Made by a program: the position numbers and the translations under genes. Below, piece after piece: positions 39,439-46,968 of a stretch of DNA of 64,000 nt. Numbering within the stretch: position 1 is the first letter of the stretch; each line of letters begins with the position of its first letter. The notes beneath the pieces are model-generated. The model saw only the letters and a program-made list of their open reading frames with translations, was not told the origin of the DNA and searched no databases. Origin of the DNA: Chitinophagaceae bacterium. GTDB lineage: Bacteria > Bacteroidota > Bacteroidia > Chitinophagales > Chitinophagaceae. The stretch is taken from assembly GCA_016721085.1 (NCBI GenBank), contig JADKJI010000017.1:15087-79086 (forward strand). The letters run 5' to 3'.

Positions 39439-41151
39439 ATGCGTTACTGGCTCATAACCTTAATGGCTGTTTTTAGCTGTGTCGACAGCCAGTCGCAGTT
39501 TTTTGATAACCCTTCTTATCCAAAGAACTATTTCAGGAACCCATTGGCTATTCCAATGAACCTGAGTGGCAATTTTGGTGAGCTGAGACCCAACCATTAC
39601 CATATGGGTCTCGATTGTAAAACCAATGCCCGTGAAAATTTACCGGTTTATGCTGCAGCCGATGGATATATTGCCCGGATAAAAATTGAACCCGCCGGTT
39701 TTGGGAGGGCTATCTACATCAATCATCCTAATGGTATCACTACCTTATATGCTCATCTGAACGATTTCAACCCTTATCTGGAAGCCTGTGTAAAAGGGCA
39801 GCAGTACAAGCTAGCATCCTGGCAGGTATTTTTGGAATTGACACCCGATCAATTCCCAATCAAGAAAGGTGATTTTTTGGCTTATTCCGGAAATACCGGT
39901 GGGTCTCAGGCTCCCCATCTTCATTTTGAAGTTCGCAAAACAGCTACCGATGAAAATCTCAATCCGCTCTTTTTCGGTTTCCCTTTACAAGATAATACGC
40001 CACCTAAAATACTTCGAATGGCTATTTACGATAGGAACCAAAGCACTTACGAACAGGTTCCTAAGCAGTTTGCAGCCAAAGCAAATAAATCGGGTGGGTA
40101 TGTAATAACTCCTCCTATTATTCAGACCAGTAGCCCCAAAGTTAGTTTGGCAATTACTGCTTATGATACACATGATGGCTCTTCCAACCTCAATGGCATT
40201 GCAGAAGGACAATTATGGGTGGATGAACAGCCAATTATAGCTTTCAGGATGGATGGAATCAGTTATGACCAGACAAGGTATTTGAATGCGCATATTGATT
40301 ATAAAACAAAAAAGTCGGGCGGACCTTTTCTACAACATTTGAGTGAATTACCTGGCTATACTTCTTCCATATATAAAAAGGTGAATGGAGATGGAGTAAT
40401 AGATCTGAGTGATATGAAGGTTCATGATATCAGGATTGTTGTTAAGGATGCTTATGGGAATAAAACCCAGTTGAATACAAAGCTTCAGTGGCAGGGAGGT
40501 GTACAACCTGTGGTTACAACTGTTTCCGGAAAATTGTTCCAACCGATGATGCTCGATGTATCAGAATCGGGTTCTTGTGAATTCTATTTGGGAGAGCGCT
40601 GTCTGTATGATAAGGTTCATTTAGCTGCAAAGGAATTGCCCGCAACCTCTCTGGGTGTTTCAAATGTATTTCAGATCGGCAACCCGAATGTTCCATTACA
40701 AGAGGCTTTTTTGATAAGATTACAACCCAGCAGGCCGTTGTCAGAAATTGAAAGAACCCATACTGTAATGCAATGGTATTCTGGTACAAAAAAAGAAGTG
40801 CAGAAAGTGGAATGGCAACAGGGTTGGGCTGCAGCCCGATTTCGTGATTTCGGCTATTTCCAGTTGATAGTCGATACCGAACCTCCTGTTATTGTACCCT
40901 CCGGATTTAATGACGGTGCCAACCTTCAAAAAGCCAGTCGCATATCTTTTTCAGTAAAAGACAATCTTGATAAAACAAAAAAGGTAAGGGCCGAATTTGA
41001 TGGCAGCTGGCTGCGCTTTACCAACGACAAAGGACATAATTATATATATAGGTTCGATGAGAAATGCCCTCCCGGTGAACATGAGCTGAAAATAAGAGCA
41101 GAAGATGAAGCGGGGAATGTGGTGGAGAGGGTGTTTAGGTTTAGGAGATAA
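39439..41151 (+). CDS. M23 (LytM-like) peptidoglycan endopeptidase, exported
   Basis: 570 residues from the ATG at 39439, starting with a signal peptide (MRYWLITLMAVFSCVDSQSQ). The LytM domain is at about residues 40-180: NHYHMGLDCKT holds the first zinc ligands (HxxxD) and APHLHFEVR the last (HxH). Such enzymes cut peptide cross-links in peptidoglycan. The remaining two thirds (from about 190) contain Ig-like, strand-rich segments, ending with FSVKDNLDKTKKVRAEFDGS and PGEHELKIRAEDEAGNV, which may bind the cell wall or regulate the enzyme. It is followed by a large inverted repeat. Confidence 0.92.
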   Translation: MRYWLITLMAVFSCVDSQSQFFDNPSYPKNYFRNPLAIPMNLSGNFGELRPNHYHMGLDCKTNARENLPVYAAADGYIARIKIEPAGFGRAIYINHPNGITTLYAHLNDFNPYLEACVKGQQYKLASWQVFLELTPDQFPIKKGDFLAYSGNTGGSQAPHLHFEVRKTATDENLNPLFFGFPLQDNTPPKILRMAIYDRNQSTYEQVPKQFAAKANKSGGYVITPPIIQTSSPKVSLAITAYDTHDGSSNLNGIAEGQLWVDEQPIIAFRMDGISYDQTRYLNAHIDYKTKKSGGPFLQHLSELPGYTSSIYKKVNGDGVIDLSDMKVHDIRIVVKDAYGNKTQLNTKLQWQGGVQPVVTTVSGKLFQPMMLDVSESGSCEFYLGERCLYDKVHLAAKELPATSLGVSNVFQIGNPNVPLQEAFLIRLQPSRPLSEIERTHTVMQWYSGTKKEVQKVEWQQGWAAARFRDFGYFQLIVDTEPPVIVPSGFNDGANLQKASRISFSVKDNLDKTKKVRAEFDGSWLRFTNDKGHNYIYRFDEKCPPGEHELKIRAEDEAGNVVERVFRFRR

Positions 41152-41169
41152 GGAAGTTCCAGATGTTCC

Positions 41170-41415
41170 ATAGGTTCCAGAGGGGGTTGACTAGTTGTGG
41201 AGTTTAAGGGTTTAATAGTTTAAGGTTTAAGGTTCTGAAGTGTGGCGGAATAATTAATTATAGGCTTTTTGTTCGGCAATATTTTTCTCATGCTCTCTGT
41301 GGTAAATTTCTGATCCAATACAAAGAGATTGTATTTAGGATAGCAGCAGTACTTCAGAACCTTAAACCTTAATAAACCCTTAAACTCCCCAACTAGTCCG
41401 CCCTCTGGAACCTAT
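41170..41415. repeat. Large imperfect inverted repeat made of iterated words
   Basis: Left arm 41170-41240 and right arm 41352-41415 are reverse complements over most of their length; exact pairs include aggttccagaggg/ccctctggaacct, ggagtttaagggttta/taaacccttaaactcc and aaggtttaaggttctgaagt/acttcagaaccttaaacctt. The spacer is about 110 bases. Within the arms the word ttaaggt is repeated. It fills the 300-bp gap between two same-strand genes and holds no gene. Confidence 0.75.
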
Positions 41416-41452
41416 TGCACTTTTGGAACTACTTACACGTTAACTCTTACTA

Positions 41453-41938
41453 ATGGCAATCACCCTCACCCCCGGCACCAAAGCACCTTCCTTCTCTGGT
41501 ATTGATCAGGATGGAAACAAAGTTTCACTGGCAGATTATAAAGGAAAGAAGTTGGTATTATACTTCTATCCCCAGGATATGACCCCAACATGCACTGTTC
41601 AGGCATGTAACCTGAGGGATAATTATTCTCTCCTTAAAAAAGCAGGTTTTGAAATTCTTGGGGTTAGTCCGGATGATTCGAAAAAGCATAAGAAGTTTGA
41701 AGATAAAAATGAGCTTCCTTTCCGGCTGCTTGCCGATACTACTCATGCTGTATTGGATAAATATGGGGTGTGGGATGAAAAGCAATTATATGGCAGAAAG
41801 TATATGGGAGTATTACGGACCACATTTATAATTGATGAGAAAGGGATTATCCAGCATGTTTTCCTGAAACCAAAATCGAAGATGCATGCAGAAGAGATTT
41901 TGGAAGCCATGAAAGTGGCTGCCCCAAAAAAGAAATAA
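41453..41938 (+). CDS. bcp: Thioredoxin-dependent peroxiredoxin, BCP/PrxQ type
   Basis: 161 residues. The thioredoxin fold has the BCP motif YFYPQDMTPTCTVQACNLRD: the peroxidatic Cys in PTCT and the resolving Cys five residues later, the arrangement of atypical 2-Cys BCP enzymes. It reduces hydroperoxides with electrons from thioredoxin in the cytoplasm. Start ATG at 41453 follows the right arm of the inverted repeat; a strong terminator follows the stop, so it is monocistronic. Confidence 0.93.
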   Translation: MAITLTPGTKAPSFSGIDQDGNKVSLADYKGKKLVLYFYPQDMTPTCTVQACNLRDNYSLLKKAGFEILGVSPDDSKKHKKFEDKNELPFRLLADTTHAVLDKYGVWDEKQLYGRKYMGVLRTTFIIDEKGIIQHVFLKPKSKMHAEEILEAMKVAAPKKK

Positions 41939-41961
41939 GGGTAACAGATAACTTTAAATGG

Positions 41962-42005
41962 AAAGAACAGCAGTTTGTTTTAAGACAAACTGCTGTTCTT
42001 TTTTT
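41962..42005 (+). terminator. Strong rho-independent terminator after bcp
   Basis: Perfect 17-bp stem (41962-41978 with 41985-42001; sequence aaagaacagcagtttgt) and a 6-base loop, running into a T tract. Confidence 0.9.
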
Positions 42006-42052
42006 AATGTAAAAGAAACTTCAGCAACTGAACTTTCGTATATATAATCATA

Positions 42053-42200
42053 AGCCGGTTCGCCAACCGGTTTATCACTAATCACGGGTTATTTTTAGTT
42101 TTAGGGTTTGGTTCCCCCGCTTGTTGAAGCGGGGGTTTACTTTCAAAGGCAACTGCTTTGTAAAATTGTTCGTATTTTTTTTGTAGCCGTATAGCTACAA
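42053..42200 (+). promoter_or_regulatory. Three hairpins in the gap upstream of the cytochrome-like operon
   Basis: ccggtt/aaccgg (42055-42070 region, loop cgcc), cccccgc/gcggggg (42114-42120 with 42129-42135) and ttgtagc/gctacaa (42181-42187 with 42194-42200). The gap 42006-42396 contains no gene. The hairpins may be a structured leader or further word-type palindromes. Confidence 0.4.
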
Positions 42201-42396
42201 CCAAAAAAGTTCAATGTTTTATCATTGTTTTTTCCCAATGAAAATCAGTGTTTTTTAACAAGGGTTTTCGGGTAGTTTTTAGTTGTTGTGTGATAATAAT
42301 CAAAAACCACTCTTAATAAAGATTGGTTTAATGGAATTGGTATGATATTAGATTAAAGATTTTACCAATACCTGACAAAACTAAAAATCAACCCAA

Positions 42397-43101
42397 ATGA
42401 GCAAACTTATCAAAGTTGTAGCTGTGCTACTACTATCAAGTGTAATCTACGTATCCTGTAAACATGAAATTCCTTTTCCTATCGGAAGTGGTGGCGGCGG
42501 AACAGTAATACCACCACCAGCTACGGTTACTTGTAGTGCCGATACGGTTTATTTCCAAAACACAGTATTACCTATTATAATATCCAATTGTGCTATGGCT
42601 GGATGTCATGATGCTATTACTCATAAGGAAGGCCTAACTCTGACAAATTATAATGGTATTATGAAAATGGTGAAACCCGGAAATGCCTCCGGTAGTAAAT
42701 TGGTGAGTGTGATTACAACAAATAATTCAGGTGATGTGATGCCACCACCACCAATGGCTAAATTGTCAACTACTCAAATTGATGCTATAAAAAAATGGAT
42801 TAATCAAGGAGCCAAGAATAATAATTGTGCTTCCTGTGATACTTCTTCGTTTACCTATAGTGTTGCTGTGAAAAGTATAATGGCTAACAAATGCAATGGT
42901 TGCCATAGCGGAGCCAGTGCAAGTGCTGCCATTGATCTTACTACTTATAATGGAGTAAAAACAGTAGCGCTTAATGGTCGTTTGATGGGATCACTTCAAT
43001 TCAAAGTTGGATTTGTTGGAATGCCTCAAGGAGCAAGACTGCCTGATTGCGAAATCAAACAAATTCAGAAATGGATTGATGCTGGTACTTTAAACAACTA
43101 A
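42397..43101 (+). CDS. Lipoprotein with two cytochrome c-like heme-binding domains (one CX4CH, one CXXCH)
   Basis: 234 residues. Signal peptide with lipobox (SSVIYVSC), then a Gly/Pro linker. The first domain has SNCAMAGCHD, a CX4CH motif, with MPPPPMAKLS as possible axial-Met region and IDAIKKWINQGA; the second has NKCNGCHSG, a standard CXXCH, with MPQGARLPDCEIKQIQKWID. The domains resemble the planctomycete-type cytochrome C domain. This suggests a membrane-anchored periplasmic electron carrier, although heme attachment to CX4CH is inferred. First gene of a five-gene operon (gaps 11, 6, 38 and 19 bases). Confidence 0.8.
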   Translation: MSKLIKVVAVLLLSSVIYVSCKHEIPFPIGSGGGGTVIPPPATVTCSADTVYFQNTVLPIIISNCAMAGCHDAITHKEGLTLTNYNGIMKMVKPGNASGSKLVSVITTNNSGDVMPPPPMAKLSTTQIDAIKKWINQGAKNNNCASCDTSSFTYSVAVKSIMANKCNGCHSGASASAAIDLTTYNGVKTVALNGRLMGSLQFKVGFVGMPQGARLPDCEIKQIQKWIDAGTLNN

Positions 43102-43112
43102 TCGAAGAGTAT

Positions 43113-43469
43113 ATGAAAAAACAACTTTTTATTATCACAACAATTGTGAGTGTAGTATTCTTATCGGGTTGCTATTATGATACAGCTGAATTGTTATATC
43201 CAGGAGGAATGGATTGTTCAGGAGTAGCACCTTCTTATTCAACCACTATTGCACCATTGATTCAATCAAAATGCGCAATGGGAGGCTGTCATTCGGCTGG
43301 AGTTACAAATAGTGGAGGACCTCTTACTAACTATAACGAGAATAAAGCTAAGGCCGCTGCAATTAAAACTACAGTTCTTAATGGATCAATGCCTAAGGGT
43401 ATGACCATGACTGCAGATGAAATAAAAGCCATCAATTGCTGGGTGGATAATGGCTCACTAAATAACTAA
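43113..43469 (+). CDS. Small cytochrome c-like lipoprotein with CX4CH motif
   Basis: 118 residues. Lipobox VFLSGC; a single domain with SKCAMGGCHSAG (CX4CH again) and MPKGMTMTADEIKAINCWVD, closely parallel to the first domain of the preceding protein. The repeated CX4CH spacing in two separate genes shows it is not a sequencing slip. Likely a second electron-carrier lipoprotein of the same system. Confidence 0.78.
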   Translation: MKKQLFIITTIVSVVFLSGCYYDTAELLYPGGMDCSGVAPSYSTTIAPLIQSKCAMGGCHSAGVTNSGGPLTNYNENKAKAAAIKTTVLNGSMPKGMTMTADEIKAINCWVDNGSLNN

Positions 43470-43475
43470 ACCGTT

Positions 43476-43937
43476 ATGAAACGTAAATACCTGTTGTGGG
43501 GCCTGCTCATAGTAGTACTGGCCGCCGCCGCTTATGGGTACAAGGAATTCAATCGTACCCGCCCTGATTCAAAAAGCCTGGAAGCCGGATTTACCGTATC
43601 TGCAGAAGGAATCCTTAAAGAGTTTGCAGAAAACGAAAAGGTTACTGCCCAAAAATATTCGGGACAGGAACTTATTGTAGCTGTAACTGGCACCGTAAAG
43701 GATATCAAGAAAGATGAAAAGGGCTATTACACCCTGATGCTGGGCGATTCTACTAATATGTCCTCAGTTCAATGTGCCATGGACACTCTTTACTCGGCAG
43801 ATCTATCAAGTATTAAGATTGCAGATAAAATTACTGTTAAGGGACATTTCACCGGATATAACGCAGATGAAACAGGACTGGTCGGTTCAGACATCCAGAT
43901 GAACATGTGTGTAATTGAACTCCCAAAGAAGCAATAA
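43476..43937 (+). CDS. Membrane-anchored OB-fold (tRNA_anti-like) protein
   Basis: 153 residues: one N-terminal transmembrane helix (YLLWGLLIVVLAAAAYGY) and a periplasmic OB-type domain with KYSGQELIVAVTGTVKDIKK, YYTLMLGDSTNMSSVQCAMD and KITVKGHFTGYNADETG, ending GSDIQMNMCVIELPK. Proteins of this tRNA_anti-like class in Bacteroidota are found in envelope redox loci; the function is unknown and tRNA binding is unlikely outside the cytoplasm. Six bases after the preceding gene. Confidence 0.75.
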   Translation: MKRKYLLWGLLIVVLAAAAYGYKEFNRTRPDSKSLEAGFTVSAEGILKEFAENEKVTAQKYSGQELIVAVTGTVKDIKKDEKGYYTLMLGDSTNMSSVQCAMDTLYSADLSSIKIADKITVKGHFTGYNADETGLVGSDIQMNMCVIELPKKQ

Positions 43938-43975
43938 CCATTCGTACCAAACCACACCACTAAAATTAAGAAACC

Positions 43976-44536
43976 ATGAAACAAAAAGTATTTTCTCTGT
44001 TGCTCGCAACCGTCTTCTTATCTACAGGCTTGTTGGCCCAGGGTAAGTTCTTTACTAAGACAGGCAAAGTGTATTTTAACTGTACTGGAGGAATTGAGCC
44101 GATTGAAGGCACCAATAAAAGCACTACCTGTGTTCTCGATTCCAAATCTGGCGCCATCCAGTTTTCAATGCTCATGAAAGGCTTTGAGTTTGAAAAGCAA
44201 TTGATGATGGAGCACTTTAATGAGAATTATGTTGAAACAGAAAAATTCCCCAAGGCAACTTTTGTAGGGCAAATAGCGAATAATTCAGAAATAAATTATG
44301 CAAAGGATGGCACCTATCCAGCAAAAGTGAAAGGAAAACTTACCATACATGGTGAAACGCGTGATGTGGAAGCCCCGGGTAAAATAACCGTTAAAGGAGG
44401 GAAAATAATAGCCACATCCGATTTCAAAGTGCAGCTTTCCGACTATAAGGTAGGTATCCCAAGCATAGTAAAAGATAAGATTTCAAATGATGTTAAAATA
44501 AATGTGGACTTGCTTTTAGATCCCCTGAAAGGATAA
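43976..44536 (+). CDS. YceI-family periplasmic lipid-binding protein
   Basis: 186 residues with a signal peptide (MKQKVFSLLLATVFLSTGLLAQG). The YceI lipocalin-like fold is indicated by AIQFSMLMKGFEFEKQLMME, HFNENYVETEKFPKATFVGQ, KGKLTIHGETRDVEAPGKI and the end SDFKVQLSDYKVGIPSIV. YceI proteins bind polyprenoid or other amphiphilic molecules; several are found beside cytochromes. Here it lies inside the cytochrome-like operon, which suggests a quinone-like ligand (inference). Confidence 0.88.
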   Translation: MKQKVFSLLLATVFLSTGLLAQGKFFTKTGKVYFNCTGGIEPIEGTNKSTTCVLDSKSGAIQFSMLMKGFEFEKQLMMEHFNENYVETEKFPKATFVGQIANNSEINYAKDGTYPAKVKGKLTIHGETRDVEAPGKITVKGGKIIATSDFKVQLSDYKVGIPSIVKDKISNDVKINVDLLLDPLKG

Positions 44537-44555
44537 ACCGAATTAAAATTTTTCT

Positions 44556-45455
44556 ATGCGTAAGACTGTCTTATTAGTAGTACTTCTTGTAAATGTTTTT
44601 GTCCTTGCTCAGGCCCAGAAAGGGGAGCCCGACTTGTTAAGTCTAGTTGACGATGGTAAGAAGGAAAAGGAGTTTATCACCAACGCATTTAAGGCTACAC
44701 GTGTTATAAATGGTCAATCTATTGAGTTCCTTGGTAATGGTGTTCTTGACTTAAGGATTCTTCATCGCTTTGGTTTTGTGAATACCGGTATCAAAAACTT
44801 ATTTGGACTAGATCAGGCAAATATGCGTATAGGTATAGATTATGGAATCAGTAAAAGGGTGATGGTTGGCTTTGGAAGAAGCAATGTAAATAAGGAACTT
44901 GATGTATTTGTCAAGTACCGCCCTATTTGGCAAGCAGACGGTCCGGGTGGATCACCTGTATCTGTGGTATTGGTATCGGGCATGACATATAACACGCTTC
45001 CATGGACAAATCCTAACAGGGAAAATTATATCACTTCCAGAATGGGGTTCTATAATCAGGTGATTATTGGTCGCAAGTTCAGTAAGTCATTCAGCCTTCA
45101 ATTAGCGCCAATATTTGTTCACCGTAATCTCGTTGATTCTATTACAGACAACAATGATACCTATGCGCTGGGAATAGGTGCACGTATGAAACTTTCAAAC
45201 CGTGTGGCATTTGTTATGGATTATCATCCAATACTTGCAGGCCGTCAAACAGGTACTGAAGACCCTATGTCAATAGGCTTTGATATTGAAACGGGTGGTC
45301 ACGTTTTCCAGTTGCATTTTTCAAATGCTACAGGTATGAACGAAAAAGCCTTTATCACTGAAACACGAGGTAAATTCTGGAAAGGCGATATCCGATTCGG
45401 ATTTAACCTTTCAAGGGTATTCACTATCGTTAAGCCAAAAACATACAGAAAATAA
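44556..45455 (+). CDS. DUF5777-family outer-membrane beta-barrel protein
   Basis: 299 residues with a signal peptide (MRKTVLLVVLLVNVFVLAQA). FKATRVINGQSIEFLGNGVL, LRILHRFGFVNTGIKNLFGL and RIGIDYGISKRVMVGFGRSN are characteristic of DUF5777 proteins, predicted barrels found with YceI and cytochrome-like genes in Bacteroidota. Later strands: SVVLVSGMTYNTLPW, FSLQLAPIFVHRNLV, FVMDYHPILAGRQTG. It is the last gene of the operon and is followed by a terminator. Function unknown. Confidence 0.85.
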   Translation: MRKTVLLVVLLVNVFVLAQAQKGEPDLLSLVDDGKKEKEFITNAFKATRVINGQSIEFLGNGVLDLRILHRFGFVNTGIKNLFGLDQANMRIGIDYGISKRVMVGFGRSNVNKELDVFVKYRPIWQADGPGGSPVSVVLVSGMTYNTLPWTNPNRENYITSRMGFYNQVIIGRKFSKSFSLQLAPIFVHRNLVDSITDNNDTYALGIGARMKLSNRVAFVMDYHPILAGRQTGTEDPMSIGFDIETGGHVFQLHFSNATGMNEKAFITETRGKFWKGDIRFGFNLSRVFTIVKPKTYRK

Positions 45456-45472
45456 TAATAACCAACTTTCAA

Positions 45473-45500
45473 AAAGCCCGCACTTGATGCGGGCTTTTTT
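45473..45500. terminator. Bidirectional terminator between the DUF5777 gene and birA
   Basis: 10-bp stem aaagcccgca (45473-45482) with tgcgggcttt (45488-45497), loop cttga, flanked by A and T runs; it touches the stop codon of the convergent birA. Confidence 0.85.
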
Positions 45501-46318
45501 TATGAAGGCAGAACCCATTCTACTTCTCCAAAATCGTATATCCTTTCTATAGAATCTTTCGTAACCAGTTGCCCTGATTCGTTGACCCCTTTAAGTACAG
45601 CATTGAACACAATTGATTCTTTTCGAAGCTTAATGGGTTGATCGATTTTATATAAAACCTGGTTGTACTCATTTATTATTTCGCTGGCTGACTGTTGAAC
45701 AACCCAACGGAACCGGAAATCCAGAAAACCGCATAACTCACGGGCTAATTCCAATGGATCCCAGGTTTTGCCAGTAATCTGTTTTAAGGAAACCGGATTT
45801 ACCAGATTTTCAGGGAAAGCAACCTGATTAATATTGATACCAACTCCAATAATTGCCCACTTCCATCGGCTTTCTGCCCTACCCCCATCTTTCCCTCTGG
45901 ACCCATTTTCAACAGAATTGGCACCAATTATCGATTCAATCAGTATACCGCCTGCCTTTCTGTCCTGCCAATACAAATCGTTTGGCCATTTTATTCTGGT
46001 ATTTTCTTCCCCGGCATATTTTTTAAATAAATCATAACAGGCCAGGGCCACAGCAAAAGAAAGCAGCTGTTGTTGTGTGATGTTGAGGGGATAAGGATCC
46101 ACAACTATACTCATGGCTATGTTTTCGCCCGAAGCTGTGAGCCACTGCTTGCCCCTTTGTCCCTTTCCAGCAGTCTGCTCCAGTGCCATAAATACGCTGC
46201 CATGCCCCGCCTTACCTGCCTGTACCTGTGCCATGGCATAGTTGTTGGTGCTGTCAACAACCGGTAATACAGTAAACGGTTGACCCAGAGGAGGAATGGT
46301 GGATAGATATGGTAACAA
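45500..46318 (-). CDS. birA: Biotin--[acetyl-CoA-carboxylase] ligase without DNA-binding domain
   Basis: 272 residues. STNNYAMAQVQAGKAGHGSV and EQTAGKGQRGKQWLTASGEN form the biotinyl-AMP binding loop (GKGQRGK corresponds to GRGRRGR), then RIKWPNDLYWQDRKAGGILIE and WAIIGVGININQVAFPENL. The enzyme attaches biotin to carboxylases. It lacks the N-terminal helix-turn-helix of E. coli BirA, so it should not act as a repressor. Between GGILIESII and WAIIGVG there is a hydrophilic insertion of about 20 residues (GSRGKDGGRAESRWK) not usual for the family. Confidence 0.92.
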   Translation of the reverse strand: MLPYLSTIPPLGQPFTVLPVVDSTNNYAMAQVQAGKAGHGSVFMALEQTAGKGQRGKQWLTASGENIAMSIVVDPYPLNITQQQLLSFAVALACYDLFKKYAGEENTRIKWPNDLYWQDRKAGGILIESIIGANSVENGSRGKDGGRAESRWKWAIIGVGININQVAFPENLVNPVSLKQITGKTWDPLELARELCGFLDFRFRWVVQQSASEIINEYNQVLYKIDQPIKLRKESIVFNAVLKGVNESGQLVTKDSIERIYDFGEVEWVLPS

Positions 46319-46470
46319 ATCACTATTTTTGAGCTATACGAAAATAGGAAGAAGCGGGCATCGTTTTATAGTACTGGAAATAGATTTTAGAAGAAGTGAG
46401 GAATAGGTATCCAAAACTTCTCTTTCTTAACCCGATTGACACCTGAATTGATCATTAAAAGAATTGATTA

Positions 46471-46875
46471 TTGGAACAAGTTTCTACCGCAGCTACTACC
46501 CGTAGTAAACGAAGCAGTGTTACACGGCTAACAAAAAGCTCAAAAATCCTTAAAGTCATCACGAAAGCTATCAAGGACAAGAAAGGTGAGAATATTATAC
46601 AACTCGACCTTCGCCGATTACCCGAGGCTGTAACCGATTTTTTAATTGTTTGTGAAGGTGGCAGCCATGTTCAGGTAAAAGCTATAGCCAATCATATAGA
46701 GCAACAGGTTAAGGAAGTAATTGGTGAACTACCGTATAAACATGAAGGACAACAAACCGGTCAGTGGGTGTTGATAGATTATGTGAATGTTGTAGTTCAT
46801 GTAATGCACCCAGAAGCCCGTAAATTTTACCGTCTGGAAGAATTGTGGAGCGATGGAGTAGCAGAAGAAATGTGA
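46471..46875 (+). CDS. rsfS: Ribosomal silencing factor RsfS
   Basis: 134 residues from a TTG at 46471. After a variable basic N-terminus the RsfS/Iojap domain follows: AIKDKKGENIIQLDLRRL, TDFLIVCEGGSHVQVKAIAN, and the hallmark GQWVLIDYVNVVVHVMHPEA and FYRLEELWSDG. RsfS binds ribosomal protein uL14 and keeps the subunits apart when nutrients are low. It is divergent from birA and followed after 93 bases by ftsH. Confidence 0.92.
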   Translation: MEQVSTAATTRSKRSSVTRLTKSSKILKVITKAIKDKKGENIIQLDLRRLPEAVTDFLIVCEGGSHVQVKAIANHIEQQVKEVIGELPYKHEGQQTGQWVLIDYVNVVVHVMHPEARKFYRLEELWSDGVAEEM

Positions 46876-46968
46876 TTGAAAGCAAAAAAAACAGACTTCG
46901 GCAATTTTGTTTGAACAATTTCTGATTTATAAACATTAATAAGAAAACACTAAGGAGAAGTAATATAT

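Noticed and set aside
41170..41415. Insertion sequence
   Set aside because: The inverted arms enclose only about 110 bases, with no transposase frame and no target duplication recognised.
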